From: Pseudomonadota bacterium
GTDB lineage: Bacteria; Pseudomonadota; Alphaproteobacteria; Rhizobiales; Xanthobacteraceae
Direction of reading: 5' to 3'
Assembly: GCA_023387695.1 (NCBI GenBank)
Contig: JAEWHT010000253.1
Span: 1 to 15,350 of the forward strand
Length of the DNA stretch: 15,350 bases
This document shows positions 1 through 6,387 of this stretch, in pieces (the first letter of the stretch is position 1; each line of letters begins with the position of its first letter). The position numbers and the translations under genes were made by a program. A model generated the notes under the pieces. That model saw only the letters and a list, made by a program, of their open reading frames with translations, did not search any database and was not told the DNA's origin.

Positions 1-1268
1 GTCGAGAACACCTGGCTCTTCTTGGTCGGGATCGTCGTGTTGCGGTCGATGATGCGGGTGAACACGCCGCCCAGCGTCTCGATGCCCAGCGACAGCGGGG
101 TCACGTCGAGCAGCAGCACGTCCTTGACGTCGCCTTGGAGCACGCCAGCCTGGATCGCGGCACCGATGGCCACGACTTCGTCCGGGTTGACGCCCTTGTG
201 CGGCTCCTTGCCGAACAGCTGCTTCACGACTTCCTGGACCTTCGGCATGCGCGACATGCCGCCGACCAGAACGACTTCGCCGATCTCACCGGCGGTGACG
301 CCGGCATCCTTCAGCGCCTTGCGGCAGGGCTCGACGGTCTTCTGGACGAGGTCGTCGACCAGCGCTTCGAACTTGGCGCGGGTGAGCTTCATCGTCAGAT
401 GCTTCGGACCGGTCTGGTCCGCGGTGATGAAGGGCAGGTTGATCTCGGTCTGCGTCGTCGACGACAGCTCGATCTTGGCCTTTTCAGCGGCTTCCTTCAG
501 GCGCTGCAACGCGAGCTTGTCGTTGCGCAGGTTGATGCCCTGCTCCTTCTGGAACTCGTCCGCGAGGTAGCCCACGAGGCGCATGTCGAAATCTTCGCCG
601 CCGAGGAAGGTGTCGCCGTTGGTCGACTTCACCTCGAACACGCCGTCGCCGATTTCGAGAATGGAAATATCGAACGTACCGCCACCGAGATCGTACACGG
701 CGATGGTGCCGGTCTTGGTCTTGTCCAGACCATAGGCGAGCGCCGCCGCGGTCGGCTCGTTGATGATGCGCAGCACTTCAAGGCCAGCGATCTTGCCGGC
801 GTCCTTGGTGGCCTGACGCTGGGCGTCGTTGAAGTAGGCCGGAACGGTGATGACCGCCTGGTCGACCTTCTGGCCGAGATGGGCTTCCGCGGTCTCCTTC
901 ATCTTCTGCAGGATGAAAGCGGAGACCTGCGAGGGCGAGTAGGTCTGGCCGTCGGCCTCGACCCAGGCGTCGCCGTTCGAAGCCTTCACGATCTTGTACG
1001 GAACGAGCTTCTTGTCCTTCTCGACCATCGGGTCGTCATAGCGGCGGCCGATGAGGCGCTTCACTGCGAAGAACGTACGCTCCGGATTGGTCACGGCCTG
1101 GCGCTTGGCGGGCTGGCCGACGAGGCGCTCACCGTCGTCCGTGACGGCGACGATCGAAGGCGTCGTGCGCATGCCTTCGGAATTCTCGATAACTTTGGCG
1201 TTTTTGCCATCCATCACGGCGACGCACGAATTCGTGGTGCCGAGGTCGATCCCAATGACCTTTCCCAT
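1..1268 (-). CDS. dnaK: Molecular chaperone DnaK (Hsp70), C-terminus beyond the window
   Basis: Cytosolic ATP-driven Hsp70 chaperone that binds unfolded segments and cycles with DnaJ and GrpE. The window holds the first 422 codons, read leftward from ATG at 1268-1266; the gene runs off position 1. Visible signatures are the N-terminal phosphate-1 loop (MGKVIGIDLGTTNSC), the VPAYFNDAQRQATKDAG segment, the phosphate-2 loop YDLGGGTFDIS, the adenosine motif VLVGGMSRMPKVQE, and the hydrophobic interdomain linker DVLLLDVTPLSLGIETLGG. So the whole ATPase domain and the first part of the substrate-binding domain are present, with no frameshift. A purine-rich AAGGA and a nearer AGGA precede the ATG. 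An RpoH-type promoter lies about 105-130 nt upstream, which fits heat-shock control. dnaJ would be expected next, outside the window. grpE and hrcA lie on the same strand but are separated from dnaK by two opposite-strand genes. Confidence 0.98.
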   Translation of the reverse strand, partial: MGKVIGIDLGTTNSCVAVMDGKNAKVIENSEGMRTTPSIVAVTDDGERLVGQPAKRQAVTNPERTFFAVKRLIGRRYDDPMVEKDKKLVPYKIVKASNGDAWVEADGQTYSPSQVSAFILQKMKETAEAHLGQKVDQAVITVPAYFNDAQRQATKDAGKIAGLEVLRIINEPTAAALAYGLDKTKTGTIAVYDLGGGTFDISILEIGDGVFEVKSTNGDTFLGGEDFDMRLVGYLADEFQKEQGINLRNDKLALQRLKEAAEKAKIELSSTTQTEINLPFITADQTGPKHLTMKLTRAKFEALVDDLVQKTVEPCRKALKDAGVTAGEIGEVVLVGGMSRMPKVQEVVKQLFGKEPHKGVNPDEVVAIGAAIQAGVLQGDVKDVLLLDVTPLSLGIETLGGVFTRIIDRNTTIPTKKSQVFS

Positions 1269-1666
1269 GGTCCTGATATCCTTGTTTTTGCGGCAGGTTG
1301 GCTGGGCCCAGAAGGCACCCGAACCGAAACCCCCTAAGATCAAACATCCGCGATATTGCGATGATTGAGGCTCATATAGGAGGGGGGGAGGGGGCCGCAA
1401 GGACCGAACGCAAGTTTCAGCCGTGAAAACATTGGGTTTTGGAAGATCGTATCCGGGCTCCACCGTACTTGCGGGTGAGGAATTATTAACAGGTTCAGAC
1501 CTCAGCCCGCCTCCGTCGCCGTGACCGGTCCGGCCCTGTTACCCGAGCGCCAAACCCGCTAAAAGGCGGGCCGGCCGGACAGCTTCGTCATGGGGCTGCT
1601 TCGCGCGACAAAGCGGCCCAATGACCGACCATCGTACGGCATCAATGTGAACCAATCAGAGTGCCC
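1269..1666. other. Divergent intergenic region dnaK / secreted protein, with a GC-rich structured block
   Basis: This 398-nt spacer has no convincing gene. The dnaK-proximal part holds the RpoH promoter and the dnaK leader. The right part holds a nested inverted repeat: GTCCGGCC at 1528-1535 pairs with GGCCGGAC at 1573-1580, enclosing the small hairpin CCCGC/GCGGG (1555-1559 with 1566-1570). An imperfect hairpin follows at 1591-1620 (TGGGGCTGCTT against AAGCGGCCCA). No T-run follows either, so they are not classical terminators; they could be a degenerate repeat or leader structure. I found no clear sigma-70 promoter for the rightward gene. Confidence 0.45.
1374..1401 (-). promoter_or_regulatory. 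RpoH (sigma-32) type heat-shock promoter of dnaK
   Basis: On the minus strand the sequence reads CTTG (1401-1398), exactly 17 nt, then CCTATAT (1380-1374). This fits the alphaproteobacterial RpoH consensus as I know it (CTTG, 17-18 nt, CYTATNT) with no mismatch. The spacer is strikingly C-rich. Transcription would start near 1367, giving a leader of about 100 nt before the dnaK ATG. Bradyrhizobium dnaKJ is known to belong to the sigma-32-dependent class, which agrees. No CIRCE operator was seen. Confidence 0.8.
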
Positions 1667-2605
1667 ATGAAGCTGACCCCCCCCCTCGCTGCGCTCGCCC
1701 TCATCATTGCCACGGCATTTCCGGCGCTCGCCGCCGACGCGGTCTATCCGCCCGGCCTACGCCTCGGCATGGTGCCCTTGGTCGGCCTCAGCAAGGCGAA
1801 GACATTCCCGGGCTTCGAGAGCGAGGACGGCAGCGTCAAGGTCCTGGTGACCGAGCTGCCGCCGGCGGCTTATAACGAGGTCGTCAGCGCCTTCAACGCC
1901 AACCCGAACGGCAATAACGGCATCAAGCCGGACAAGATCGAGACGCCTGCGGGCCTTGCCTATTTTACCACCGAAAGCGGAAAAGCCGGCGACACGCTGG
2001 TGAAGCGCTATTCGATGATCGTGCAGGGCACCGGCTTCTCCGGCTATGTCGCCGTGCAAGTCCCCGAGAACGCCTCGAAGATCTACACCGACGAGGCGGT
2101 GCGGCAGATGTTTGCGACCGCCGCCATCCGCAAGGAAGTGTCGGCCGACGAGCAGATTGGGCTGCTGCCGTTCAAGATCACTGATCTCGCCGGCTTCAAG
2201 GACATCCGCACGCTGGTGCCGGGCTCGAGCATCATCATCGCCGACGGCAACGAGGCCTCGGGCTATGAATCGAAGCCGTTCATGATCCTCGGCCTGATCG
2301 GCGCCACCCCGCAACAGGCCGACGATCGCGCCCGCTTCGCCCAGGAGGCGGCGCTCCAGATCCCGGGCCTGCGCGAAACCAGGATCACCATGTCCGAGCC
2401 GATCCGCATCAACAGCCAGCCGGGCTTTGAGACCCGGATCGACGGCATCAGCGGCAAGGATAAAACCCCGGTGACGGTGGTGCAGTGGATTCGCTTCGGC
2501 GGCGGCACCTCGCTGCGCATCATCGCCAGCGCCCCGCGCGACCAATGGTCCGACGCCTTCACCCGCTTCCGCGCCGTGCGTGACGGCATCCAGCCCAAGG
2601 GCTAG
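1667..2605 (+). CDS. Secreted protein of unknown function with two similar halves
   Basis: I do not recognise this family. From ATG 1667 the protein is 312 aa. It starts with a clear Sec signal peptide: a basic start (MKLTPP), a hydrophobic core and an FPALAADA cleavage region near residues 21-25. It should therefore be periplasmic or secreted. It has no cysteine, no further membrane span and no lipobox. After the signal there appear to be two related halves, roughly residues 28-135 and 150-310. Each begins with a strand-rich segment (LGMVPLVGLSKAKTFPGF; LLPFKITDLAGFKDIR) and ends with a segment of the pattern GxxxxxxxxSGKxxxxxVxxxxxxxGxGxSxxxxxxxP followed by an amphipathic helix (EAVRQMFATAAIR; DAFTRFRAVRDGI). 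An in-frame GTG at 1661 would add two residues; the ATG gives the more typical signal peptide. The ribosome-binding site is weak (AGAG). It faces away from dnaK. Confidence 0.75.
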   Translation: MKLTPPLAALALIIATAFPALAADAVYPPGLRLGMVPLVGLSKAKTFPGFESEDGSVKVLVTELPPAAYNEVVSAFNANPNGNNGIKPDKIETPAGLAYFTTESGKAGDTLVKRYSMIVQGTGFSGYVAVQVPENASKIYTDEAVRQMFATAAIRKEVSADEQIGLLPFKITDLAGFKDIRTLVPGSSIIIADGNEASGYESKPFMILGLIGATPQQADDRARFAQEAALQIPGLRETRITMSEPIRINSQPGFETRIDGISGKDKTPVTVVQWIRFGGGTSLRIIASAPRDQWSDAFTRFRAVRDGIQPKG

Positions 2606-2618
2606 CAACGTACTCGGT

Positions 2619-2765
2619 GTCGTCCCCGCGAAGGCGGGGACCCATACTGCGTGATCTATCGATCGCGTAAGGTAGAAGTACCCACCCCTAGTCTTCGTCA
2701 AACTGCTCCCTGGGGGTGTGGGTCCCGGATCTGCGCTCCGCTTCGCTGCGCTTGTCCGGGACGAC
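2619..2765. repeat. Paired palindromic (REP/BIME-like) element
   Basis: The block begins GTCGTCCCC (2619-2627) and ends GGGACGAC (2758-2765), an inverted pair of ends. Each end carries its own hairpin. The left one is a perfect 8-bp stem GTCCCCGC/GCGGGGAC (2622-2629 with 2634-2641) around a GAAG loop. The right one is a perfect 8-bp stem GTCCCGGA/TCCGGGAC (2722-2729 with 2755-2762) around an inner region that is itself partly self-complementary. Two inverted REP-like palindromes flanking a spacer is the BIME layout. The left hairpin starts 17 nt past the stop codon of the upstream gene and may protect or end its mRNA, although no T-run follows. Confidence 0.65.
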
Positions 2766-2817
2766 GAGGATTTGGGCGCTTAAGAGCTCACCAGAGCCGG
2801 CTGCATTTTCAGGCTTT

Positions 2818-2833
2818 CGTTCGTACACGAACG
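2818..2833. promoter_or_regulatory. Candidate operator dyad upstream of pncA
   Basis: CGTTCGT (2818-2824), a 2-nt AC spacer, then ACGAACG (2827-2833) form a perfect dyad with 7-bp arms. Further weak symmetry outside the arms brings it to about 22 nt. It lies 46 nt before the pncA start codon, where a promoter would be expected, although I cannot assign -35 and -10 boxes with confidence. Compact dyads of this type are common repressor sites (for example TetR-like). No regulator gene is adjacent, so its partner is unknown. Confidence 0.35.
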
Positions 2834-2879
2834 GAATTAGGCTTCCCTCCATTGGATCAACCTTGAGGGGAGGCGGACG

Positions 2880-3599
2880 ATGCTTAATCGACGACAGATC
2901 TTGACTGCGCTGGGAACGACGGCGCTCGCGAGCCTTGCTCCGTCAACACTCTTCGCAGCAACCGCGATCAAGCCCGACGACGCCTCCGCGCTACTCGTGA
3001 TCGACGTGCAGAATTGCTTCCTGCCGGGCGGCAGCCTCGCGGTGAAGGAAGGCGAGCAGGTCGTGCCCGTGATCAACAAGATGGCGAAGGCGTTCACGAA
3101 CGTGGTGATGACGCAGGACTGGCACACACCCGGCCACGTCTCATTCGCATCGGTCCATTCCGGCAAGAAGCCGTTCGAGACCATCGACCTGCCCTACGGC
3201 AAGCAGGTGCTGTGGCCCGACCATTGCGTGCAGGGCACCGACGGCGCGTCGCTGTCGAAGGATCTCTCGATCCCGCAGGCCGAGCTCATCATCCGCAAGG
3301 GCTTTCACAAGGACGTCGACAGCTATTCGGCCTTCCTCGAAGCCGATGGCAAGACAACAACAGGCCTCGCAGCCTATCTGAAGTCGCGCAAGATCAAGCG
3401 CGTCTTCGTTGCCGGTCTCGCGACCGATTTCTGCGTCGCCTGGACAGCGCTCGATGCGCGCAAGGCCGGCTTCGAAGTCTATGTCGTGGAAGATGCCTGC
3501 CGCGGCATCGACACGCAGGGCTCGCTGGCGAAGGCCTGGGCCGACATGGCCAAGGCCGGCGTGAAGCGGATCCAGTCTGCGGATATCGCGAGCGCGTAA
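2880..3599 (+). CDS. pncA: Nicotinamidase (PncA) with a Tat-like signal peptide
   Basis: Isochorismatase-fold amidase that hydrolyses nicotinamide to nicotinate and ammonia for NAD salvage. It is 239 aa. By family analogy the catalytic triad is D42 (in VIDVQN), K140 (in IIRKGFHKD) and C185 (in ATDFCVAWTA). The metal site is D80, H82 and H86 (in TQDWHTPGH) with H115 (in WPDHC). All are present, so it should be active. Unusually for this normally cytosolic enzyme, about 30 residues precede the fold: a twin-arginine motif (NRRQIL, residues 3-8), a hydrophobic stretch and an alanine-rich cleavage region near 26-29. That suggests Tat export to the periplasm. The start is well fixed by GGAGG six nt before the ATG. 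A dyad lies upstream and a large palindromic repeat follows the stop codon. It could prefer a related amide; pyrazinamide-type amides are typical alternates. Confidence 0.92.
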   Translation: MLNRRQILTALGTTALASLAPSTLFAATAIKPDDASALLVIDVQNCFLPGGSLAVKEGEQVVPVINKMAKAFTNVVMTQDWHTPGHVSFASVHSGKKPFETIDLPYGKQVLWPDHCVQGTDGASLSKDLSIPQAELIIRKGFHKDVDSYSAFLEADGKTTTGLAAYLKSRKIKRVFVAGLATDFCVAWTALDARKAGFEVYVVEDACRGIDTQGSLAKAWADMAKAGVKRIQSADIASA

Positions 3600-3611
3600 G
3601 GTTTTTGCGTC

Positions 3612-3691
3612 GTCATTCCGGGGCGATGCGAAGCATCGAGCCCGGAATCTCGAGATTCCGGGTTCGGCTCTACGAGCCGCCCCGGAATGAC
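3612..3691. repeat. Cloverleaf-like palindromic repeat between convergent pncA and grpE
   Basis: The outer arms GTCATTCCGGGGC (3612-3624) and GCCCCGGAATGAC (3679-3691) are perfect 13-nt inverted repeats. Inside are three further palindromes: GATGC-GAA-GCATC (3625-3637), a perfect 22-nt palindrome (3641-3662, centre CTCGAG), and CGGCTC-TAC-GAGCCG (3665-3679). The single strand could fold as a closing stem with three arms on either strand. It sits between two convergent genes, 12 nt after pncA and 8 nt beyond the grpE stop, so it could serve as a two-way transcription end point or 3'-end stabiliser. The form is that of a dispersed REP-type element. Confidence 0.8.
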
Positions 3692-3699
3692 ACGACAGC

Positions 3700-4305
3700 T
3701 CAGTTCGCTTCGTTGCTGTTCGCGGCCGGCGCGGCCTTCGCACCGCCCTTGGCGACGCCGACCAGCGCCGGGCGCAGCACGCGCTCGCCGATGGTGTAGC
3801 CAGCCTGCATGACCTGCACGACGGTGCCCGCGGGCACCGAGGCATCCGGCACCTCGTACATAGCCTGATGGAAGTTCGGATCGAACTTCTGGCCCTGCGG
3901 GTCGAGTTTCTTCACGCCGTGCTTTTCCAGCGCGCTATGCAGCGAGCGCTCGGTCAGCTCGACGCCTTCGATCAGCGCGGCAAGGCCGGGGTCAGCGGCA
4001 GCCCGCGCGTCCGCCGGAACGGCGTCGAGTGCACGCTGGAGATTGTCGGCGATGTCGAGCACGTCGCGGGCAAAGCCGGTGACGCCATAGAGCTTGGAAT
4101 CGGCGACTTCCTTGGCGGTGCGCTTGCGCAGATTTTCCATCTCGGCCAGCGTCCGCAGCATGCGGTCACGCGCCTCGGCGGCTTCCTTCTGCAACAGCTC
4201 GACGGAGCCTGGCTCGGGATCGTCGGGCATGATGTAGGGCTTCGACACCACGGGCTCGCCGGTGGGCGCAGCCGTGTCTTCGGGTTGCCGGTCTCGATCG
4301 GTCAT
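3700..4305 (-). CDS. grpE: Nucleotide exchange factor GrpE
   Basis: Cytosolic co-chaperone that releases ADP from DnaK and acts as a thermosensor through its long helices. It is 201 aa, the normal length. An acidic, disordered-looking N-terminus (1-34) leads into the long coiled-coil region (about 35-95, with AEMENLRKRTAKEVADSK). The C-terminal beta domain carries the family signature: FDPNFHQAMYEVPD (141-154) followed by VVQVMQAGYTIGERVLRPA (162-180). The ATG at 4305 is preceded by a purine-rich AGAAGAGAG. hrcA lies upstream on the same strand with a 99-nt gap containing two hairpins, so the two are probably co-transcribed to some degree. I saw no good RpoH promoter directly before grpE. The gene ends against a large palindromic repeat. 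Confidence 0.97.
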   Translation of the reverse strand: MTDRDRQPEDTAAPTGEPVVSKPYIMPDDPEPGSVELLQKEAAEARDRMLRTLAEMENLRKRTAKEVADSKLYGVTGFARDVLDIADNLQRALDAVPADARAAADPGLAALIEGVELTERSLHSALEKHGVKKLDPQGQKFDPNFHQAMYEVPDASVPAGTVVQVMQAGYTIGERVLRPALVGVAKGGAKAAPAANSNEAN

Positions 4306-4362
4306 CGGCTCTCTTCTCGAACTCGTCTAAAGGGAATTTTTCTGGCCCGGATATCGTGCTTC

Positions 4363-4407
4363 GGGCGCTGAAAATCAAGCGCCCGTGATCGGCTCAAATG
4401 CCGATCA
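4363..4407 (-). terminator. Two tandem hairpins between hrcA and grpE, the first including the hrcA stop codon
   Basis: Read leftward, the first hairpin is TGATCGGC (4407-4400), a 6-nt loop and GCCGATCA (4393-4386). Its first three bases are the hrcA TGA stop. After one base (4385) comes GGGCGCT (4384-4378), an 8-nt loop and AGCGCCC (4369-4363). Both stems are perfect. Neither is followed by a T-run, so strong rho-independent termination is unlikely. A partial terminator, RNA-processing or mRNA-stability role that would set different HrcA and GrpE levels is the reasonable reading. Confidence 0.45.
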
Positions 4408-5493
4408 GCCCCCCAGCAGGCGACTGACGATGCGGGCGGCGTAGTCCACGGTCGGGATCACGCGGGCATAATTCAGCCGCGTCGGCCCGATCACACCCAA
4501 AACACCGACGATGCGGCCGGCGGCATCCCGATAGGGCGAGATGATGGTGGAAGAGCCCGACAGGGAAAACAGCTTGTTTTCGCTGCCGATAAAAATGCGC
4601 ACACCTTCTGCGGTTTCGGCGCGCCCCAACAGATCGATCACGCCGCGCTTGGTCTCGAGGTCGTCGAACAACAGGCGAACGCGCTCGAGATCCTCCAGCG
4701 CGTGCAGATCTTCGAGCAAATTGGCGTGGCCGCGGACGATGAGTTGGCGGTCCTCGCTCTCGCCGCCCGACCAGCTCGCGATGCCGGCAGAGATGACCTT
4801 TTGCGTCAATTGATCGAGCTCGGCGCGGGCCTCGCCGAGCGCGGTTTCGAGCTCCAGCCGCGCTTCTGCCAGGGTCCGGCCGCGAATTCGCGCATTGAGG
4901 AAATTGCCGGCCTCAGTCATGGCCGAAGAAGGAACTCCGGGCGGCAGCGCCAGCACGCGGTTTTCGACCTGGCCGTCCTCGCCGACCAGGATCACCAAAG
5001 CCTTTTCCGGTTCCAGCCGGACGAATTCGATGTGCTTGAGCCGCGCATTGGACTTTGGCGTCAGAACCACCGCGGCCGCGCGCGTCAGGCCGGAGAGCCG
5101 GGTCAGCGCCTGATCCAGCGCCGCTTCCACCGAATGGGCGTTGCCGACTGTTGCGAGCTGGCTCTGGATCGATTGCCGCTCAGCCTCATTGAGGTCGCCG
5201 ACCTGCATCAGGGCATCGACGAAGAAGCGCAGGCCGAGTTCCGTCGGCAGCCGGCCCGCCGACGTATGCGGGGCGTAGATCAGGCCGAGCTGTTCCAGAT
5301 CGGCCATGACATTGCGGACCGAGGCCGGCGATAGCGGCATTGCGATCAGGCGCGAAATGTTGCGCGAGCCCACCGGCTCGCCGGTCGCGAGGTAGCTTTC
5401 GACAATTTGACGAAAGATATCGCGGGAACGCTCGTTGAGCTGGGCGAGGCCCGCGCGCGCCGCGATCAGATGGATCGGATCGTGATGGGCCAC
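4405..5493 (-). CDS. hrcA: Heat-inducible transcription repressor HrcA
   Basis: Cytosolic repressor that binds CIRCE operators, with activity tied to GroEL. The protein is 362 aa, slightly longer than typical. An N-terminal winged helix (about 20-85: ERSRDIFRQIVESYLATGEP, then SVRNVMADLEQLGLIYAPHTSAGR) is followed by the GAF-like dimerisation core and the conserved C-terminal stretch GVLGVIGPTRLNYARVIPTV. Translation starts at GTG 5493, supported by AGGAG nine nt upstream; the region before it contains a stop. It is divergent from rph across 169 nt and is followed by grpE. I searched the intergenic regions for CIRCE (TTAGCACTC-N9-GAGTGCTAA) and found none, so HrcA does not obviously regulate itself or the neighbouring chaperones. 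In Bradyrhizobium relatives its known target is groESL. Confidence 0.97.
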   Translation of the reverse strand: MAHHDPIHLIAARAGLAQLNERSRDIFRQIVESYLATGEPVGSRNISRLIAMPLSPASVRNVMADLEQLGLIYAPHTSAGRLPTELGLRFFVDALMQVGDLNEAERQSIQSQLATVGNAHSVEAALDQALTRLSGLTRAAAVVLTPKSNARLKHIEFVRLEPEKALVILVGEDGQVENRVLALPPGVPSSAMTEAGNFLNARIRGRTLAEARLELETALGEARAELDQLTQKVISAGIASWSGGESEDRQLIVRGHANLLEDLHALEDLERVRLLFDDLETKRGVIDLLGRAETAEGVRIFIGSENKLFSLSGSSTIISPYRDAAGRIVGVLGVIGPTRLNYARVIPTVDYAARIVSRLLGG

Positions 5494-5626
5494 AGACGGT
5501 AACTCCTCTCAGATACTCATAATTTGTCCATCCCCGAGGGTTCTGACAAGCGTGGCTTTTGCGGGCCTCAGATCAAGGGGTGAATAAGCCCTTGCCGCCC
5601 ACCCTCACCCCACCTACAAGCACCGC

Positions 5627-5640
5627 GAATAGCCCTATTC
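5627..5640. promoter_or_regulatory. Short dyad in the hrcA-rph divergent region
   Basis: GAATAG-CC-CTATTC is a perfect inverted repeat 22 nt before the rph ATG, in the 169-nt region (5494-5662) shared by hrcA and rph. The position suits an operator or a leader feature, but the arms are only 6 nt and it could be chance. I could not assign convincing promoter boxes for either gene. Confidence 0.2.
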
Positions 5641-5662
5641 CCTGAGTTTTGGAGGATTTCCC

Positions 5663-6376
5663 ATGCGGCCAAGCCGCCGTGCGCCCGACGAATTGCGCCC
5701 CGTGACGCTGGAGCGTGGCGTGGTCAAATATGCGGAAGGCTCCTGCCTGGTGAAATTCGGCGATACCCATGTGCTGGTCACCGCCACGCTGGAAGACCGC
5801 CTGCCGCCATGGCTCAAGGGCCAGGGCCGCGGTTGGGTCACCGCCGAATACGGCATGCTGCCGCGCGCAACCTCCGAACGGACCCGCCGCGAGGCTGCCG
5901 CCGGCAAGCAGAGCGGCCGCACCGTCGAGATTCAGCGCCTGATCGGCCGCTCGCTTCGCACCATCGTCGATCTCGAGGCGCTCGGCGAACGCCAGATCAC
6001 GGTCGATTGCGACGTGCTTCAGGCTGACGGCGGCACCCGCACGGCGTCGATCACCGGCGCCTGGGTCGCGCTTGCCGACTGCATCAACTGGATGAAGTCG
6101 CGCAACATGGTCAAAGCCAACGTGATGCGCGACAACGTCGCCGCGATCTCCTGCGGCATCTACAAGGGCAAGCCGGTGCTGGATCTCGACTATGCCGAGG
6201 ATTCCGAAGCCGAGACCGATGCCAATTTCGTCATGACCGGCGATGGCCGCATCATCGAGGTGCAGGGCACTGCAGAACGCGAGCCGTTCACGCAGGACGA
6301 GTTCCTCGCACTGATCGCGCTGGCGCAAAAGGGCATCGCGCGTCTGGTGGACTTGCAGAAGCTGGCTGTCGCGTAG
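5663..6376 (+). CDS. rph: Ribonuclease PH
   Basis: Phosphate-dependent 3'-to-5' exoribonuclease that trims tRNA precursors and structured RNA 3' ends in the cytosol as a hexameric ring. At 237 aa it matches the family closely. The N-terminal MRPSRRAPDELRPV is typical; GRTVEIQRLIGRSLR (86-100) carries the phosphate-binding arginine R86; VDCDVLQADGGTRTASITG (114-132) contains the R126 region. The acidic metal-site stretch VLDLDYAEDSEAETDANFV follows. No key residue is missing, unlike the inactive frameshifted rph of E. coli K-12. The start is fixed by GGAGG seven nt before the ATG. rdgB begins 11 nt after the stop, so the genes form an operon with hemW. Its pairing opposite hrcA is a common alphaproteobacterial arrangement. 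Confidence 0.97.
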   Translation: MRPSRRAPDELRPVTLERGVVKYAEGSCLVKFGDTHVLVTATLEDRLPPWLKGQGRGWVTAEYGMLPRATSERTRREAAAGKQSGRTVEIQRLIGRSLRTIVDLEALGERQITVDCDVLQADGGTRTASITGAWVALADCINWMKSRNMVKANVMRDNVAAISCGIYKGKPVLDLDYAEDSEAETDANFVMTGDGRIIEVQGTAEREPFTQDEFLALIALAQKGIARLVDLQKLAVA

Positions 6377-6387
6377 TCAATAGACCC

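Noticed and set aside
135..1337. Long plus-strand open frame (about 400 codons) opposite dnaK
   Set aside because: It is the complement of conserved dnaK codons; its protein is low-complexity Arg/Leu/Asp-rich sequence typical of antisense frames in GC-rich genes.
1757..2701. Minus-strand 314-codon open frame opposite the secreted protein gene
   Set aside because: Shadow frame with no recognisable domain; the plus strand has a proper signal peptide and domain-like pattern.
4331..4364. RpoH-type promoter for grpE
   Set aside because: A CTTG is present near the second hairpin, but no CYTATNT-like -10 lies 17-18 nt downstream.
5494..5662. CIRCE operator between hrcA and rph
   Set aside because: No TTAGCACTC/GAGTGCTAA arms, even allowing a few mismatches.
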